DNA from: Actinospica sp035493475
Lineage (GTDB): Bacteria > Actinomycetota > Actinomycetes > Streptomycetales > Catenulisporaceae
Reading direction: 5' to 3'
Length of the DNA: 64,000 nt
NCBI GenBank assembly: GCA_035493475.1
Contig: DATJIF010000063.1
Location: forward strand, 157,267-221,266
Shown here: one piece after another, positions 52,840 through 61,416 of the stretch
How the letters are laid out: every line of letters begins with the position of its first letter
Numbering within the stretch: the stretch's first letter is position 1
The notes under the pieces: model-generated
The model's input: only the letters and a program-made list of their open reading frames with translations
The model's database searches: none
What the model was told of the DNA's origin: nothing
Made by a program: the position numbers and the translations under genes

Positions 52840-53427
52840 TTACCGTGCCAGGTGCGCGCGTACCTGCGCGAGCGCGAATCCCAGGAGATTCAGCCCCGGC
52901 CAGGCTGCGGGATCGGTGGCGCGCGGGTCGCTGTCGCGTAGGCCGATTCCCCAGATCCGGTCGTAGGGGCTCGCTTCGACCAGCACGCGAGTGCCGGTCG
53001 CGGCGAGGAATTCGCCGAGGCGCGGGTTCTGGTGGAACTTGGCGACGTTGCCGAGGAAGACGGTCTCGCTGCGGTGGCGGACCCACGTCTTCTCGTTGAA
53101 CCCGGCCACTTGGCGGCCGAGCCGCTTGGCGTCGGCCGGGGTCCGGGCGGCGAGGATTCGGGCCTCGGTGTCGGTGTCCGCGAACAGCCGGGCTTTCGCG
53201 GCCATCATGAAGTGCTCGGCGCTCGGGTAGCTGACGCCGTTGACGGTGAAGCGGGCCGGGTACCACTGGCTCAGGCAGCCCGTGCCGATCGATCCGTCCG
53301 GTTCGGGGCGGTGGCCCCAGAACATCAGCCACTGCGGGTGATCTCCGCCGCGGATCGCGGCGGCCAGTTCGTCGCGGGTGCGCGCCTGTTCGGCGAGGGC
53401 GTGGGGAGCGGGGCGGTCGGTGGACAT
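52840..53427 (-). CDS. NADAR-family protein (ADP-ribose-guanine glycosidase-like)
   Basis: A 195-residue NADAR/YbiA-like protein: LSQWYPARFTVNGVSYPSAE, HFMMAAKARLFAD, FNEKTWVRHRSETVFLGN, KFHQNPRLGEFLAATG and DRIWGIGLR are characteristic. NADAR enzymes remove ADP-ribose from guanine in nucleic acids, reversing DarT2-like modification, and act in NAD-related metabolism. Within a transfer region it may protect incoming DNA. No hairpin element lies in front of it. Confidence 0.88.
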   Translation of the reverse strand: MSTDRPAPHALAEQARTRDELAAAIRGGDHPQWLMFWGHRPEPDGSIGTGCLSQWYPARFTVNGVSYPSAEHFMMAAKARLFADTDTEARILAARTPADAKRLGRQVAGFNEKTWVRHRSETVFLGNVAKFHQNPRLGEFLAATGTRVLVEASPYDRIWGIGLRDSDPRATDPAAWPGLNLLGFALAQVRAHLAR

Positions 53428-53520
53428 GTTCGAACTCCGTTCGGGAAGGGGAACCGCGGGCGAGTTGCGGGAGGGAAGGCACGGGCGGCCGGGCCTCGAT
53501 ATCGGCCCGGCCGGCTCGGG

Positions 53521-53934
53521 TCAGACGGCGCGCAGGTCGAGCACGGGCATCCACACATGCTCGCCGTGCTGGGTGCACAGCTCGTCCGGCAGGTCGGCCA
53601 GCTCCGCGCCCGCGTCGGCGGCGGAGAGCAGGTAGGCGCGGATGGTCTCGGGCACGCGGTAGTCGACGTGTTCCCAGTCCGCGTCGAACTCGCCGGGCAG
53701 GCCGGGCAGATGTTCGTCGGCGGTGAACCGGTGCTGGACCGCGCCGCGCTCGTCGAGCAGCGCGATCAGGCCGAACACGGTGGCGCTGTTGCCGGGATCG
53801 TCGCCGTCGAGCCAGACGTAGGCGGCAGCGGGGAACATCGCCGCCAAGGTGCGCGTGGCCAGCGCGATCACCTCGCCGGCCTGCTCCTGATGGCGCTGCT
53901 CGGCCTGGTGGAAGGCTTGAAGTGTATGGGGCAT
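53521..53934 (-). CDS. Unknown protein, paralog of the 43254-43673 product
   Basis: A 137-residue acidic protein related to the product at 43254-43673 (LAAMFPAAAYVWLDGDDP matches ALRAMYPEAAYVTVIADSVD). Starts 94 bp upstream of the NADAR gene on the same strand, so the two may be co-transcribed. Function unknown. Confidence 0.6.
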   Translation of the reverse strand: MPHTLQAFHQAEQRHQEQAGEVIALATRTLAAMFPAAAYVWLDGDDPGNSATVFGLIALLDERGAVQHRFTADEHLPGLPGEFDADWEHVDYRVPETIRAYLLSAADAGAELADLPDELCTQHGEHVWMPVLDLRAV

Positions 53935-54246
53935 AAGGGCTTCCTGATCTCACGGGGCCCGAGGTGCGGGCCGCGGTGGTTTGCGACGCAGGTCGATGAC
54001 CGGGGCCGGGTCGGCGCCGTCGCGGTGGAGCGCCCGAGCGCAGCGAGGACGAACGACCGGACGCCGACGAAGCCCGGTCCTGGTAGACCCGCGTCGGCGC
54101 GAACCGCCACGCGCCCGGCGGCCGGGAACGGAAAGAAGCCCGGAGCCGACCCGCCGAGCGCCACTTCCGGCTCGGTAGCCCGGATCGCTCGTATGGCGGA
54201 TGGCAGCACCAGTGCTCGTCACTGAGCGTGATGCGTTGGACGCCGG

Positions 54247-55146
54247 GTGCTAGCGTACTTTGGCGTGGATCATTCACGCCGCAAGCTAGCGCGCGGGACG
54301 CAGCGCTCCTCGAGTGCGCCTGAGTGTGCGGCGTTCGCTTCTGACGCGGGCGAGCAGGCGTGTGCGCGGTTGGGTATGGCGCTGGCCGCCGATCCGGCGG
54401 ATCCGATGCAGATGGTGGCATTGCCCGCGCTGGTGCTGGACACGGTGGTCGCGCAGTTTCCGAGGCTGCCGGCCGGGCGGTGCGTGGACGACTGCGTGGT
54501 GCTGATGCACGCCTACGCGGACCTGGGCATCCGAGCGCAAGTACGTGCCGCGGTGATCACCGTGACGGGCGGCGGGGACGGAGAGTTCTTCGTCCACGGC
54601 GCGCTGGTTCCGCAGTGGACGGGCGAGGTGTTCGACGGGCACACCGTGCTCTGGCTGCCGGACGCCGGATACCTCGTCGACCCGACGGCACAGCAGTTCC
54701 CTGAGATCGCCGAGCACGGCAGCGGCCCGATCCTCGCCTGGGCCGACGGGTCCGGCGCCGATGGCGGCGCGGTGCGGGTGCGGCTACGCCGCGGGACGGC
54801 CCGGGTTGGCTACAGCCTCGCTCTAGCCGAGGTGGGCGCGGCGGTTCTCGGCCACCGGGTGGCGCGTGCCGAGGCCCAGCGCAATCGAGACCGAGGCATG
54901 AACGTGGCCGCGACCGTGGTGGAGACGCTGGCCGAACTGCTCGACCCCGTCGACGCGGCGCGGATTCCCCATCCGCGCGGCTGCGCGCTCGTGCGCGCGG
55001 CGCACGGGCTGCCCTGTGTCGTCGACGACTCCGGCTTCCGGCGCTTCCTGGTCTCCGGCCCGGGTGGGCAGGCGGCGGTGCGCCTCGACCAGATCCCCCT
55101 GCCGTCCGGGACGGCGCCGCGCGCCGCCGTGTCGGTGCACGAGTAG
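54247..55146 (+). CDS. Transglutaminase-like/cysteine-protease-fold protein
   Basis: A 299-residue protein. Residues 78-140 show a Cys-His-Asp pattern: GRCVDDCVVLMHAYADLGI, then GHTVLWLPDAGYLVDPTAQQ, resembling small transglutaminase-like domains. The remainder is helical. GTG 54247 or GTG 54265 are possible starts; neither has a ribosome site. Plus strand; convergent with the 55364 gene across a hairpin. Function unknown. Confidence 0.5.
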   Translation: MLAYFGVDHSRRKLARGTQRSSSAPECAAFASDAGEQACARLGMALAADPADPMQMVALPALVLDTVVAQFPRLPAGRCVDDCVVLMHAYADLGIRAQVRAAVITVTGGGDGEFFVHGALVPQWTGEVFDGHTVLWLPDAGYLVDPTAQQFPEIAEHGSGPILAWADGSGADGGAVRVRLRRGTARVGYSLALAEVGAAVLGHRVARAEAQRNRDRGMNVAATVVETLAELLDPVDAARIPHPRGCALVRAAHGLPCVVDDSGFRRFLVSGPGGQAAVRLDQIPLPSGTAPRAAVSVHE

Positions 55147-55321
55147 CGCACACTGCGGCACCCGGCGAGGGCAACGCGATCCGTCGAGAGCGGATCCACC
55201 GGCCGACGCGGTGGCTCGGGTACGACGTGCGGTCGCCGCCGTTGCCTGGTTCACGCCGCGCACGTGCTCAGTGCGAGTCGGGCGCACCGTGGCTCACCGG
55301 GTGGGTCCTCGGCGGACGTCG

Positions 55322-55359
55322 GAGATCCCCGCGTGGCCCCAAGACCGCGCGGGGATCTC
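55322..55359. terminator. 12-bp hairpin between convergent genes
   Basis: GAGATCCCCGCG (55322-55333) pairs perfectly with CGCGGGGATCTC (55348-55359) around a 14-base loop, just before the stop of the minus-strand gene at 55364. Confidence 0.75.
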
Positions 55360-55363
55360 GGGG

Positions 55364-55657
55364 CTACCCCGCGGGCCGGCTGTTCGCGGCGGAGCGAGCC
55401 CGCTCGATGTACCGGCTGCTTCGCTCAGCTACCTGCTTGTCCTCGCGGGCGTGGCGGCGGAAGACCTCGGCGTAGCGCGAGGCCCAGTTCGAGTAGCCGG
55501 GCACATGGACGTGCAGCTCTGCTTCACGGTCCCAGGAGTCGGCTTCTTGCAGGTTCTCCTGCTCGCTGTACTCGTACTTCTCGGCGATGACCCGGGCCAG
55601 GTCGATCAACCCGGGGTCGGCGGGTTCGCCAGGCTGGTCGTTCGCGATCGTGGTCAT
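55364..55657 (-). CDS. Small unknown protein
   Basis: A 97-residue charged helical protein (LARVIAEKYEYSEQENLQEA). It overlaps the preceding gene by 4 bp (ATGA on the minus strand), so the two are translationally coupled. No family recognised. Confidence 0.55.
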   Translation of the reverse strand: MTTIANDQPGEPADPGLIDLARVIAEKYEYSEQENLQEADSWDREAELHVHVPGYSNWASRYAEVFRRHAREDKQVAERSSRYIERARSAANSRPAG

Positions 55658-56196
55658 CGCTCACCTGCCGCAGGGAACTGGACGGGCAGGATCTGTGCTG
55701 CGCGCAGGATCTGCGGTCCGCCGCTCAGCGCGACGTGCGCGTTGAGCGGGTCGGCGTCGCTGTCGGCGTCGAACAGGCAGGCCAGCAGGGCGCGGGCCGG
55801 CCGCCAGTGTTCGTCCCAGCGTCCGTCGGAAGCGAGTGCGATGTGCCGGGGCGTGAGCTGGTGGGTGCGCAGCAGGACGGCGGTGACCGCCAGGTCGTAG
55901 GGCTTGCCGGCGGTCGTGCACTGGTCCAGGTGGAAGCTGTGCCCGGCGGGGGTGTGCCGGATCGTTCCGTTGCCGGTCGCTTCGAGCAGGAACGTGTCGT
56001 CGGCGTCCGGGCCGGCGCCGTTGAACGAGATGGCGAGACTGGTGACCTCCGGGTCGCCGTGTCCGGCCCAGTTGGCGATCGGCACCTGCCGGTCGGCGAG
56101 GGCGGAAAGGATCTCGCGGGTATCGTCGGCCAACTGCTCGAAGGCCGCCTGGAACGCGGCGTCTGGCATGTAGGCCCAGGAATGCATGTAGCCCAT
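55654..56196 (-). CDS. Unknown protein, paralog of the 48082-48603 product
   Basis: A 180-residue protein similar along its length to the product at 48082-48603 (opening MGYMHSWAYMPDAAFQAAFE). ATG 56196 was chosen because it gives the matching N-terminus; a longer frame runs through the hairpin leader. Headed by element copy 6, 90 bases upstream. Duplicated early gene of unknown function. Confidence 0.65.
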   Translation of the reverse strand: MGYMHSWAYMPDAAFQAAFEQLADDTREILSALADRQVPIANWAGHGDPEVTSLAISFNGAGPDADDTFLLEATGNGTIRHTPAGHSFHLDQCTTAGKPYDLAVTAVLLRTHQLTPRHIALASDGRWDEHWRPARALLACLFDADSDADPLNAHVALSGGPQILRAAQILPVQFPAAGER

Positions 56197-56286
56197 CGCA
56201 TGTAGTCCGTCTCTGCGCGGGGCCGCCGGTCGCGGCCCGTCGGGTGGTGACGGACCCTGGTCGATCGCGCCCGGCCCGGTCCGGGG

Positions 56287-56331
56287 CAAGGGTGCGAGCG
56301 CAGCTCGCCCGCGCAGCGGCACCGGCCCTTG
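56287..56331 (-). repeat. Dual-hairpin leader element, copy 6
   Basis: Closing arms CAAGGG/CCCTTG; hairpins GCGAGC-GCA-GCTCGC and CCGC-GCA-GCGG. The first stem differs from all other copies yet pairs fully, strong evidence for selection on folding. Followed by GTCCGTC/GACGGAC at 56205-56211 and 56249-56255. Confidence 0.8.
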
Positions 56332-56454
56332 CGGCGGCGCCGGGCGGTCGTGATTCCCGTAGGGCGCCACCACCCAGGACCGCGCCCAGCCCGACTCGGC
56401 AGACGGTCACCGGGTCTCGGCGCGTTGGGCGACAGCGCCTCGACGCGAGCAGGA

Positions 56455-56949
56455 CTAATCCGGCGGGAGCGGGCGCAACTGTGCCTTGCGTTCGGCCGCG
56501 AGGTGAGTCTGGGATGCGGCCAGATGCGCGTAGGCGTCTGCGATCAGCGGTTCGCGGTACTCGGCCGGCGCGATCGCGGCGGCGAGCAGGTCCCGGCTGG
56601 CGAGGTAGGCCGCGGAGGCGGCGTGGTGCAGCCGGCCGCCTACCCCCGGGACGTTGAGCGCCCCGGCGATCAGGGTTTGCAGGTACAGCAGCTCGGTCGC
56701 GGCGTCGTTCTCCTTCCCGCCTCGATTGAGCTGATCGGTCAGACGGTTCGAGGCGTGCTGGCCCAACTCGGCCGGAAGCCGCGCGCACAACCGTGCGAGC
56801 AGCGTGGCGAGATCCGCGACGAGGTCGGCGTGCACCCAGGCATCGGAGGCCGTGGCGGATACGGCCTTGGCAAGATCATGCAGCGACGCCGCGGCAGCTT
56901 CGCGTTGGGCAGCGGTCAGGCTCGACGGCGGCGGCTTACGCGACGCCAC
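56455..56949 (-). CDS. Unknown helical protein
   Basis: A 164-residue helical protein (LTAAQREAAAASLHDLAKAV, then DAYAHLAASQTHLAAERKAQ) with no recognised family. Three bases separate its start from the stop of the gene upstream at 56953, suggesting coupling. Its stop lies 124 bp upstream of element copy 6. Confidence 0.5.
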   Translation of the reverse strand: MASRKPPPSSLTAAQREAAAASLHDLAKAVSATASDAWVHADLVADLATLLARLCARLPAELGQHASNRLTDQLNRGGKENDAATELLYLQTLIAGALNVPGVGGRLHHAASAAYLASRDLLAAAIAPAEYREPLIADAYAHLAASQTHLAAERKAQLRPLPPD

Positions 56950-56952
56950 CGG

Positions 56953-57243
56953 TCACTCGGCTGCGGCGCAGGCGCGCAGCGCGGGGTCGGCCTTGTGCTT
57001 GGCGACGCCGAGCGCGGCGATCCACGGATCATCGAGCTTCGCGTGGGTCGCGGCCATCCGCTCATCCCATGCAGCGCGATACGCCGCCACCGAATCCGGA
57101 TCATCCGCCTCCGCCAACCGGGCGCACGCCGCGTTCGCGGCGTTCCAGCAACGCTGGATCTCCACCACGCGGGCGGGAAAGACCCAGGTCTCGCCCTTGT
57201 AGTCAAAGGCGAGCTCGTCAGCCCCAGACTCCGATTCGCTCAT
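56953..57243 (-). CDS. Small unknown protein
   Basis: A 96-residue protein (LAFDYKGETWVFPARVVEIQ; AAWDERMAATHAKLDDPWIA; two Cys near the middle, one near the end). Coupled to the helical gene downstream. The 278-bp gap upstream has no supported gene. Confidence 0.5.
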   Translation of the reverse strand: MSESESGADELAFDYKGETWVFPARVVEIQRCWNAANAACARLAEADDPDSVAAYRAAWDERMAATHAKLDDPWIAALGVAKHKADPALRACAAAE

Positions 57244-57521
57244 ATGTTCAATGTAGCCGAGCTGGCCGCCGGATAGCCACCGCCGCGCCGACGGCCAGAC
57301 TTCGACTGGCCGCGGAGAGGAGGACGTGGGGCTTCAGCATGGACCGAACCTGCCGAGCGTTCCGATCATCGGGCAGCGCGTGAGGGAAAGCGTGGAGTGG
57401 GCGTCTCGGCCGGGCCGCGCGGTCGGGGTTCACCGTTGCGCTGCTGGTGCAAGCGCTAAGGGGATCGAGTCCTAAGAGGCGGGCGGCGGTGACGGGTGCC
57501 ACGATCGTGGCTGCCCGGTGA

Positions 57522-57851
57522 TCAGTCCTCGGCGAGGACGATGCGCAACGGTATGTCACGCGGGCCCGCGCCGTAGCGTGAGCGTACGGTGCGCTCACTC
57601 ACGCCGAGGGCGTTCGCGACGGCCGCGAAGCCGGGCCCGGCGTTCAGGTCGTAGCTGACGGCCTGCTCGATCACGGCCTCGACCAGGCCGCGCAGTTCGA
57701 CCGCCGCCAGGGTGTAACCGGCGTTCGGTGCACCCTCGACGGTCAGCGCGTCGGCAGTGGCGAGCAGACGTCGCACGGCGGCGCGCACGCGCTCGGCGAG
57801 GTGTTCGCCGAGCGCTTCGGCGGGATTGAATGGGGCTTTACTCGCAGACAT
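57522..57851 (-). CDS. Small HTH-like protein
   Basis: A 109-residue protein ending in a probable helix-turn-helix, GPGFAAVANALGVSERTVRS followed by RYG, preceded by a helical dimerisation-like segment. Resembles small plasmid DNA-binding proteins. Probably acts on the transfer-region genes, possibly on the repeated leader elements; inference. Confidence 0.6.
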   Translation of the reverse strand: MSASKAPFNPAEALGEHLAERVRAAVRRLLATADALTVEGAPNAGYTLAAVELRGLVEAVIEQAVSYDLNAGPGFAAVANALGVSERTVRSRYGAGPRDIPLRIVLAED

Positions 57852-57917
57852 GCAGGCTCCTGATAGACGAAGGGCACTGGTTGGGTGGTCCGGCCGGGGA
57901 TTTCCGGCCGGACCGGG

Positions 57918-58799
57918 TCAACGCGGTGCGCCGATCGGTTCGCTGTTCGCGGTTTCGGCGTCCCGGTCGCGCGCTGTCTCTGCGGAGACCGGTTCCTCGC
58001 GCGCGGCCAGGCGTGCGGTGCGCGCGGTGTGTTCGCGCAGGCGCCGGTTGAGTTCGGTGGCCTTGTTCGTGCCGATGTTCAGTCCCTCGCGCAGCGCGTC
58101 GCGCGTGATCGGGCGGCCGTGCTCGGCCCGGTGCTCGGCGTCCAGGCGCAGCGCGCCGGTCCACAGTTCCTGCTCGAGCCGTGTGGTCGCCGCTCGCACC
58201 ACGTCCCGCCGACCCCGTTCGGGCCTGGCGTCGGACTGAGCGTCGGGAGCAGGTCCGGCTGATTTCTCGGCCTCAACCGGCGCCGCGTCGACCTCGGCCG
58301 GTCGCGGCGCCGTTTTCTGCGGCTGCCGAACATACTCGGTCAGCGCGGCTGCGCCGGAGTCAGTGGCGGGACGGGTGTGGATCTGGCGCAGCAGCCACGG
58401 GCCGGTGTCGGCCCAGCAGATCAGCAGGATCGGGCCGATCGCCTCGACGGCGGCGGTGCCGTACTGGCCGCGGGTGACCGCGTCGGCGGTGTTCAGCGCG
58501 AGGGTGAGCAGCCCGCAGAAGGTCAGTAGTCGGCGCGGCTTGGTCAACTGGTCGTCGTCGTAGCCGAGCGAGGCCAGATGGCGTACGCCGAGCAGCAGGC
58601 CGATGACGCTCAGATCGACGCTCGGGCCGATCAGCCAGGCGATCCAGCCCTCTATCCCCAGGCTGACGGCCAGGTGATGGGCGTTGCCGAAGCAGAAGGC
58701 GAAGCACATCCCGGATATCAGCAGTGTGATGGCGGTGATAGCGGCGCGGATCGGCCCCGCGCCGGGCGGGGCCGAGGTGCCGGGCGCGGCGGGGTTCAT
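57918..58799 (-). CDS. DUF2637-like plasmid spread membrane protein
   Basis: A 293-residue protein with four likely membrane helices in the first 135 residues (ITLLISGMCFAFCFGNAHHL, GIEGWIAWLIGPSVDLSVIG, LTFCGLLTLALNTADAV and EAIGPILLICWADTGPWLLR) and a basic C-terminal winged-helix-like tail (GRPITRDALREGLNIGTNKA). The layout matches DUF2637 proteins of Streptomyces plasmids, implicated in intramycelial spread. Overlaps the gene upstream by 1 base. Evidence for conjugative origin of this region. Confidence 0.75.
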   Translation of the reverse strand: MNPAAPGTSAPPGAGPIRAAITAITLLISGMCFAFCFGNAHHLAVSLGIEGWIAWLIGPSVDLSVIGLLLGVRHLASLGYDDDQLTKPRRLLTFCGLLTLALNTADAVTRGQYGTAAVEAIGPILLICWADTGPWLLRQIHTRPATDSGAAALTEYVRQPQKTAPRPAEVDAAPVEAEKSAGPAPDAQSDARPERGRRDVVRAATTRLEQELWTGALRLDAEHRAEHGRPITRDALREGLNIGTNKATELNRRLREHTARTARLAAREEPVSAETARDRDAETANSEPIGAPR

Positions 58800-59392
58800 C
58801 AGGCGCCGATCAGTTCGCGAAGGTAGTCGTCGAGGTCGAGGTCTTCCTCCTCGACCTCGACGGCGTGGTAGCCGAGCCCGCGCTCTACGGTGTGTTCGGC
58901 ATCGCCGCCGATAGCGTCGAGCAGGTGCATCAGATCGCAGATCAGGTCTCCGGCCATCTCCTCGACCCCGTCCACGCAGGCGCCGTTGTGCGGGCCGATC
59001 TGGCGGGTGCGCAGTCCGAAGGTGCGCAGGGCCTCGGCGGCCCAGGCGGCGCGGTCGAGGTTGTCCGGGTAGCTGTCGGATGGCTCGGGCTGGTACTGAT
59101 CGAGGTCGACGGGGGTGTTCGCGCGGCCGGGGGCGTGCAGCGCGGTGCGCACGCGCGCGAGGACCGGGCGGGCGGCCTGGTCGAGGGCCTTCGCCGGGAC
59201 GCTGTCGGCCAGGGCCTCGGTGACGGCGCGCTCCAGCCCGGCTAGGGCGGCGTGGACGCGGTGTAGGTGCGCGGCCTCGTCCTTGAGCGCGAGCGGGGCG
59301 GGCGTGTCGATGGGCGGGATGGTGGCTCCGGGTTTGACGACCTGGAGGTGGACGGGTGGCTGCGCGGCCGGGTGTGGGGCGGAGTGGTTCAC
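58799..59392 (-). CDS. Unknown protein coupled to the spread protein
   Basis: A 197-residue acidic protein with a helical middle (AAHLHRVHAALAGLERAVTE) and an Asp/Glu-rich C-terminus (VEVEEEDLDLDDYLRELIGA). Its last base overlaps the spread-protein start. Common partner in plasmids, function unknown. Confidence 0.6.
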   Translation of the reverse strand: MNHSAPHPAAQPPVHLQVVKPGATIPPIDTPAPLALKDEAAHLHRVHAALAGLERAVTEALADSVPAKALDQAARPVLARVRTALHAPGRANTPVDLDQYQPEPSDSYPDNLDRAAWAAEALRTFGLRTRQIGPHNGACVDGVEEMAGDLICDLMHLLDAIGGDAEHTVERGLGYHAVEVEEEDLDLDDYLRELIGA

Positions 59393-59499
59393 GGTAGTCG
59401 GCTTTCTGTGCTGGTGAAGGGTGTGGGGCCTGGTCGGGCGGGATGCCGCCCGCCCGACCGGGCGTAGGTGGGGCTCGTGCTAGGTCGCGGGGCTGTGGA

Positions 59500-59694
59500 T
59501 CACCACAGCTGTTCGGTCTCGAACTGTTCGGCGAGGCTGCACAGGAGGCGTCCGGTGCGGCAGAACTCTCCGCCCAGGACGCAGCAGGTGGTGCAGTGCT
59601 CGGAGTGGGTGTCGTAGATCGCTGCGGACAGTCGTGCCAGGCAGTGCTTCTGCGCGGCCAGGAGCCGGTCGAGCGCTGCGTTGAGCTTGGTCAT
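59500..59694 (-). CDS. Small Cys-rich protein
   Basis: A 64-residue protein with HSEHCTTCCVLGGEFCRTGR, a run of Cys and His suited to zinc binding. Located 79 bp after the SSB gene and likely in the same operon. No family named. Confidence 0.55.
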   Translation of the reverse strand: MTKLNAALDRLLAAQKHCLARLSAAIYDTHSEHCTTCCVLGGEFCRTGRLLCSLAEQFETEQLW

Positions 59695-59773
59695 GGCGCC
59701 TTCGATGACGGTGGCGGCGGTGGTCGGCTTAGGCCCGGGTGCCGCGCCGGGTGTCCGGCGCGGCCCCGGCGGG

Positions 59774-60190
59774 TCACGCCGCCGCGGTGGCCCAGGGGTC
59801 GGAGCTCTGGGTGGTCTGGCCGGCGTTGCCGCGCGGGTTCTTGGTCGGCTTGGCCTGGGCGTACTTCAGGGTCGGGCCGATCTCGGTGACTTCGAGCTCG
59901 GTGACCTGGCGCTTGTTGCCGTCGTCGGTGGTGTAGGAGCGCTGCTTGAGTTCGCCGGTGACCATGACCCGGTCGCCCTTGTTGATGGACTCGGCGATGT
60001 TCTCGGCTCCGGCGTTCTTCCAGGCGTAGCAGCGCTGGAAGAGGGTGTCGCCGTCCTTCCACTCGCCGGTGGAGCGGTCCATGTAGCGCTTGGTCTCGGC
60101 GACGGTGAAGTTGATGACGGCGCTGCCGTTCGCGGTGAAGTTCAGACGCGGCTCGTCGCTGACGTTTCCGACGATGAAGGTGAAGCTCAT
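59774..60190 (-). CDS. ssb: Single-stranded DNA-binding protein
   Basis: A 138-residue SSB with complete OB fold: FIVGNVSDEPRLNFTANGSA, VINFTVAETKRYMDR, FQRCYAWKNAGAENIAESIN, KGDRVMVTGELKQRSYTTDD. C-terminus SSDPWATAAA lacks the acidic DDxIPF tip of housekeeping SSB. Headed by hairpin element copy 7 (110 bases upstream). A plasmid SSB expected to be expressed early after transfer. Confidence 0.92.
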   Translation of the reverse strand: MSFTFIVGNVSDEPRLNFTANGSAVINFTVAETKRYMDRSTGEWKDGDTLFQRCYAWKNAGAENIAESINKGDRVMVTGELKQRSYTTDDGNKRQVTELEVTEIGPTLKYAQAKPTKNPRGNAGQTTQSSDPWATAAA

Positions 60191-60300
60191 GGTGTGCTCT
60201 TTTCCGTGGGGTCTGCGCCCCTGCGGTGGGGCGCGGCCGGGCGGTCCGGCTGGTGTCGTGGTGACGGGCCACGGATAAAGCCTGCGGACGTGGTCCGGTG

Positions 60301-60345
60301 CAAGGGCTCGCGCGCAGCGCGACCGCCGTGGCGGCTTGGCCTTTG
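60301..60345 (-). repeat. Dual-hairpin leader element, copy 7
   Basis: Closing arms CAAGGGC/GCCTTTG (one G-T pair); hairpins TCGCGC-GCA-GCGCGA and CCGC-CGTG-GCGG. Upstream of ssb. Confidence 0.75.
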
Positions 60346-60796
60346 CGCCGGGCCTGGTCGTGGGCTCCGATGGGCGAGGAACCACAGCACGGGACGAACC
60401 GGAACCTGCGCTCTGGCCGGGGTGATCACGGGAAGGGTCTTCGCGCCGCGCGTGCCGCCGCCGGAACCTCGGGACGGCCGCCGACCGGCTGGAGATGGCG
60501 GCTGCGGACTCGCGCCGTCTCACCCGGCGACCGGAGGATGCTGCCCGGTGTGGGCGGGTGGGAGTCGAGCCCGACGCCCTCGCTGCCGCCTTGGATCGGG
60601 GTGTGTTGAGCCGTGCTGGTCGGGTGCGGTGCGGGTGGGGTCGTAGACTGGGGAGCGCTTCGATCGCCGATGAACGCCGCTGGTGAGCGCGTGTGGGCGG
60701 TGGTCGGGCAGGCGGCCGGCCGGTCCTTATGCCAAAGGCTCGTCGCTCCGCTCGCGGGGTGAGTCGGCCGACCGCCATAGCCTTCCGCCCGGCCCG
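60346..60796. other. Non-coding region upstream of the ssb leader
   Basis: No supported gene in 451 bp. It may include the ssb promoter in double-stranded form. A degenerate CCAAAGGCTCG at 60731-60741 faintly recalls the repeated element. Confidence 0.4.
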
Positions 60797-61357
60797 TCAC
60801 GGCGCCGAGCTCGAGGAGCGTCCCGGGGGCCGGTGGGCCTTGGCCGCCTGGTCGGCGTAGCGCGCGGCGGTGATCAAGCCGGTGCGGGCCCGGTGGAACT
60901 CTGCGGCCACCTCCTTCGGCGTCGCGGTGGCGCCGGTGATCAGCAGCATCCGGGCGGCGGCGGACACAGCCTGCTGGATTGCGGAGGTCGCCGGATCGAT
61001 CGAGGCGGACAGCTGCGGCGGGTGGATCAGAGCGCTGTAGACGTTCAGGCGGAAAGCCATGCCCAGACGTGGCCGGTTGTAGAACAGCATTCCCAGTCCG
61101 GTGCTGTAGCCGGTCACGGCGGCCGGCTGGTACTGCTCGCCGGGCGCGTACAGGTCTGCCCTGGCGGCCAGGGTGTCGATCGCGGCGCTGATCAGCCCGG
61201 TGTACCAGGCGATCAGGGCGCCGGGCGGCAGGTTCGGGGCGGGCTGGTCCGGCGGCAGGATCAGCATGCTGGTGCACGCGGCCCGCAGGCCGTGCAGGAT
61301 CTGCGCCTGCCCTTCGGTCGGTTCGGGCTGCTCGTAGTCGGGGTTCGGGTCGGTCAC
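60797..61357 (-). CDS. Unknown protein of the transfer region
   Basis: A 186-residue helical protein (HGLRAACTSMLILPPDQPAP, LPPGALIAWYTGLISAAIDT, EVAAEFHRARTGLITAARYA). GTG 61357 follows AAGGAACC. Unknown family; possibly with the gene upstream at 61417, 59 bp away. Confidence 0.5.
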   Translation of the reverse strand: MTDPNPDYEQPEPTEGQAQILHGLRAACTSMLILPPDQPAPNLPPGALIAWYTGLISAAIDTLAARADLYAPGEQYQPAAVTGYSTGLGMLFYNRPRLGMAFRLNVYSALIHPPQLSASIDPATSAIQQAVSAAARMLLITGATATPKEVAAEFHRARTGLITAARYADQAAKAHRPPGRSSSSAP

Positions 61358-61416
61358 ACGGTTCCTTCGCTGTGGTGGATGTCGGGTGGTTGATCTGTCG
61401 GGGTGCGCAGGCGGCG

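Noticed and set aside
43059..60345. Linear-plasmid telomere interpretation of GNA-loop hairpins
   Set aside because: Telomere palindromes cluster at an end; these copies are dispersed over 17 kb, each at a set distance from a start codon.
43059..60345. Streptomyces clt-type 8-bp transfer repeats
   Set aside because: No tandem GACCCGGA-like octamers were found; transfer is expected through the MobF relaxase.
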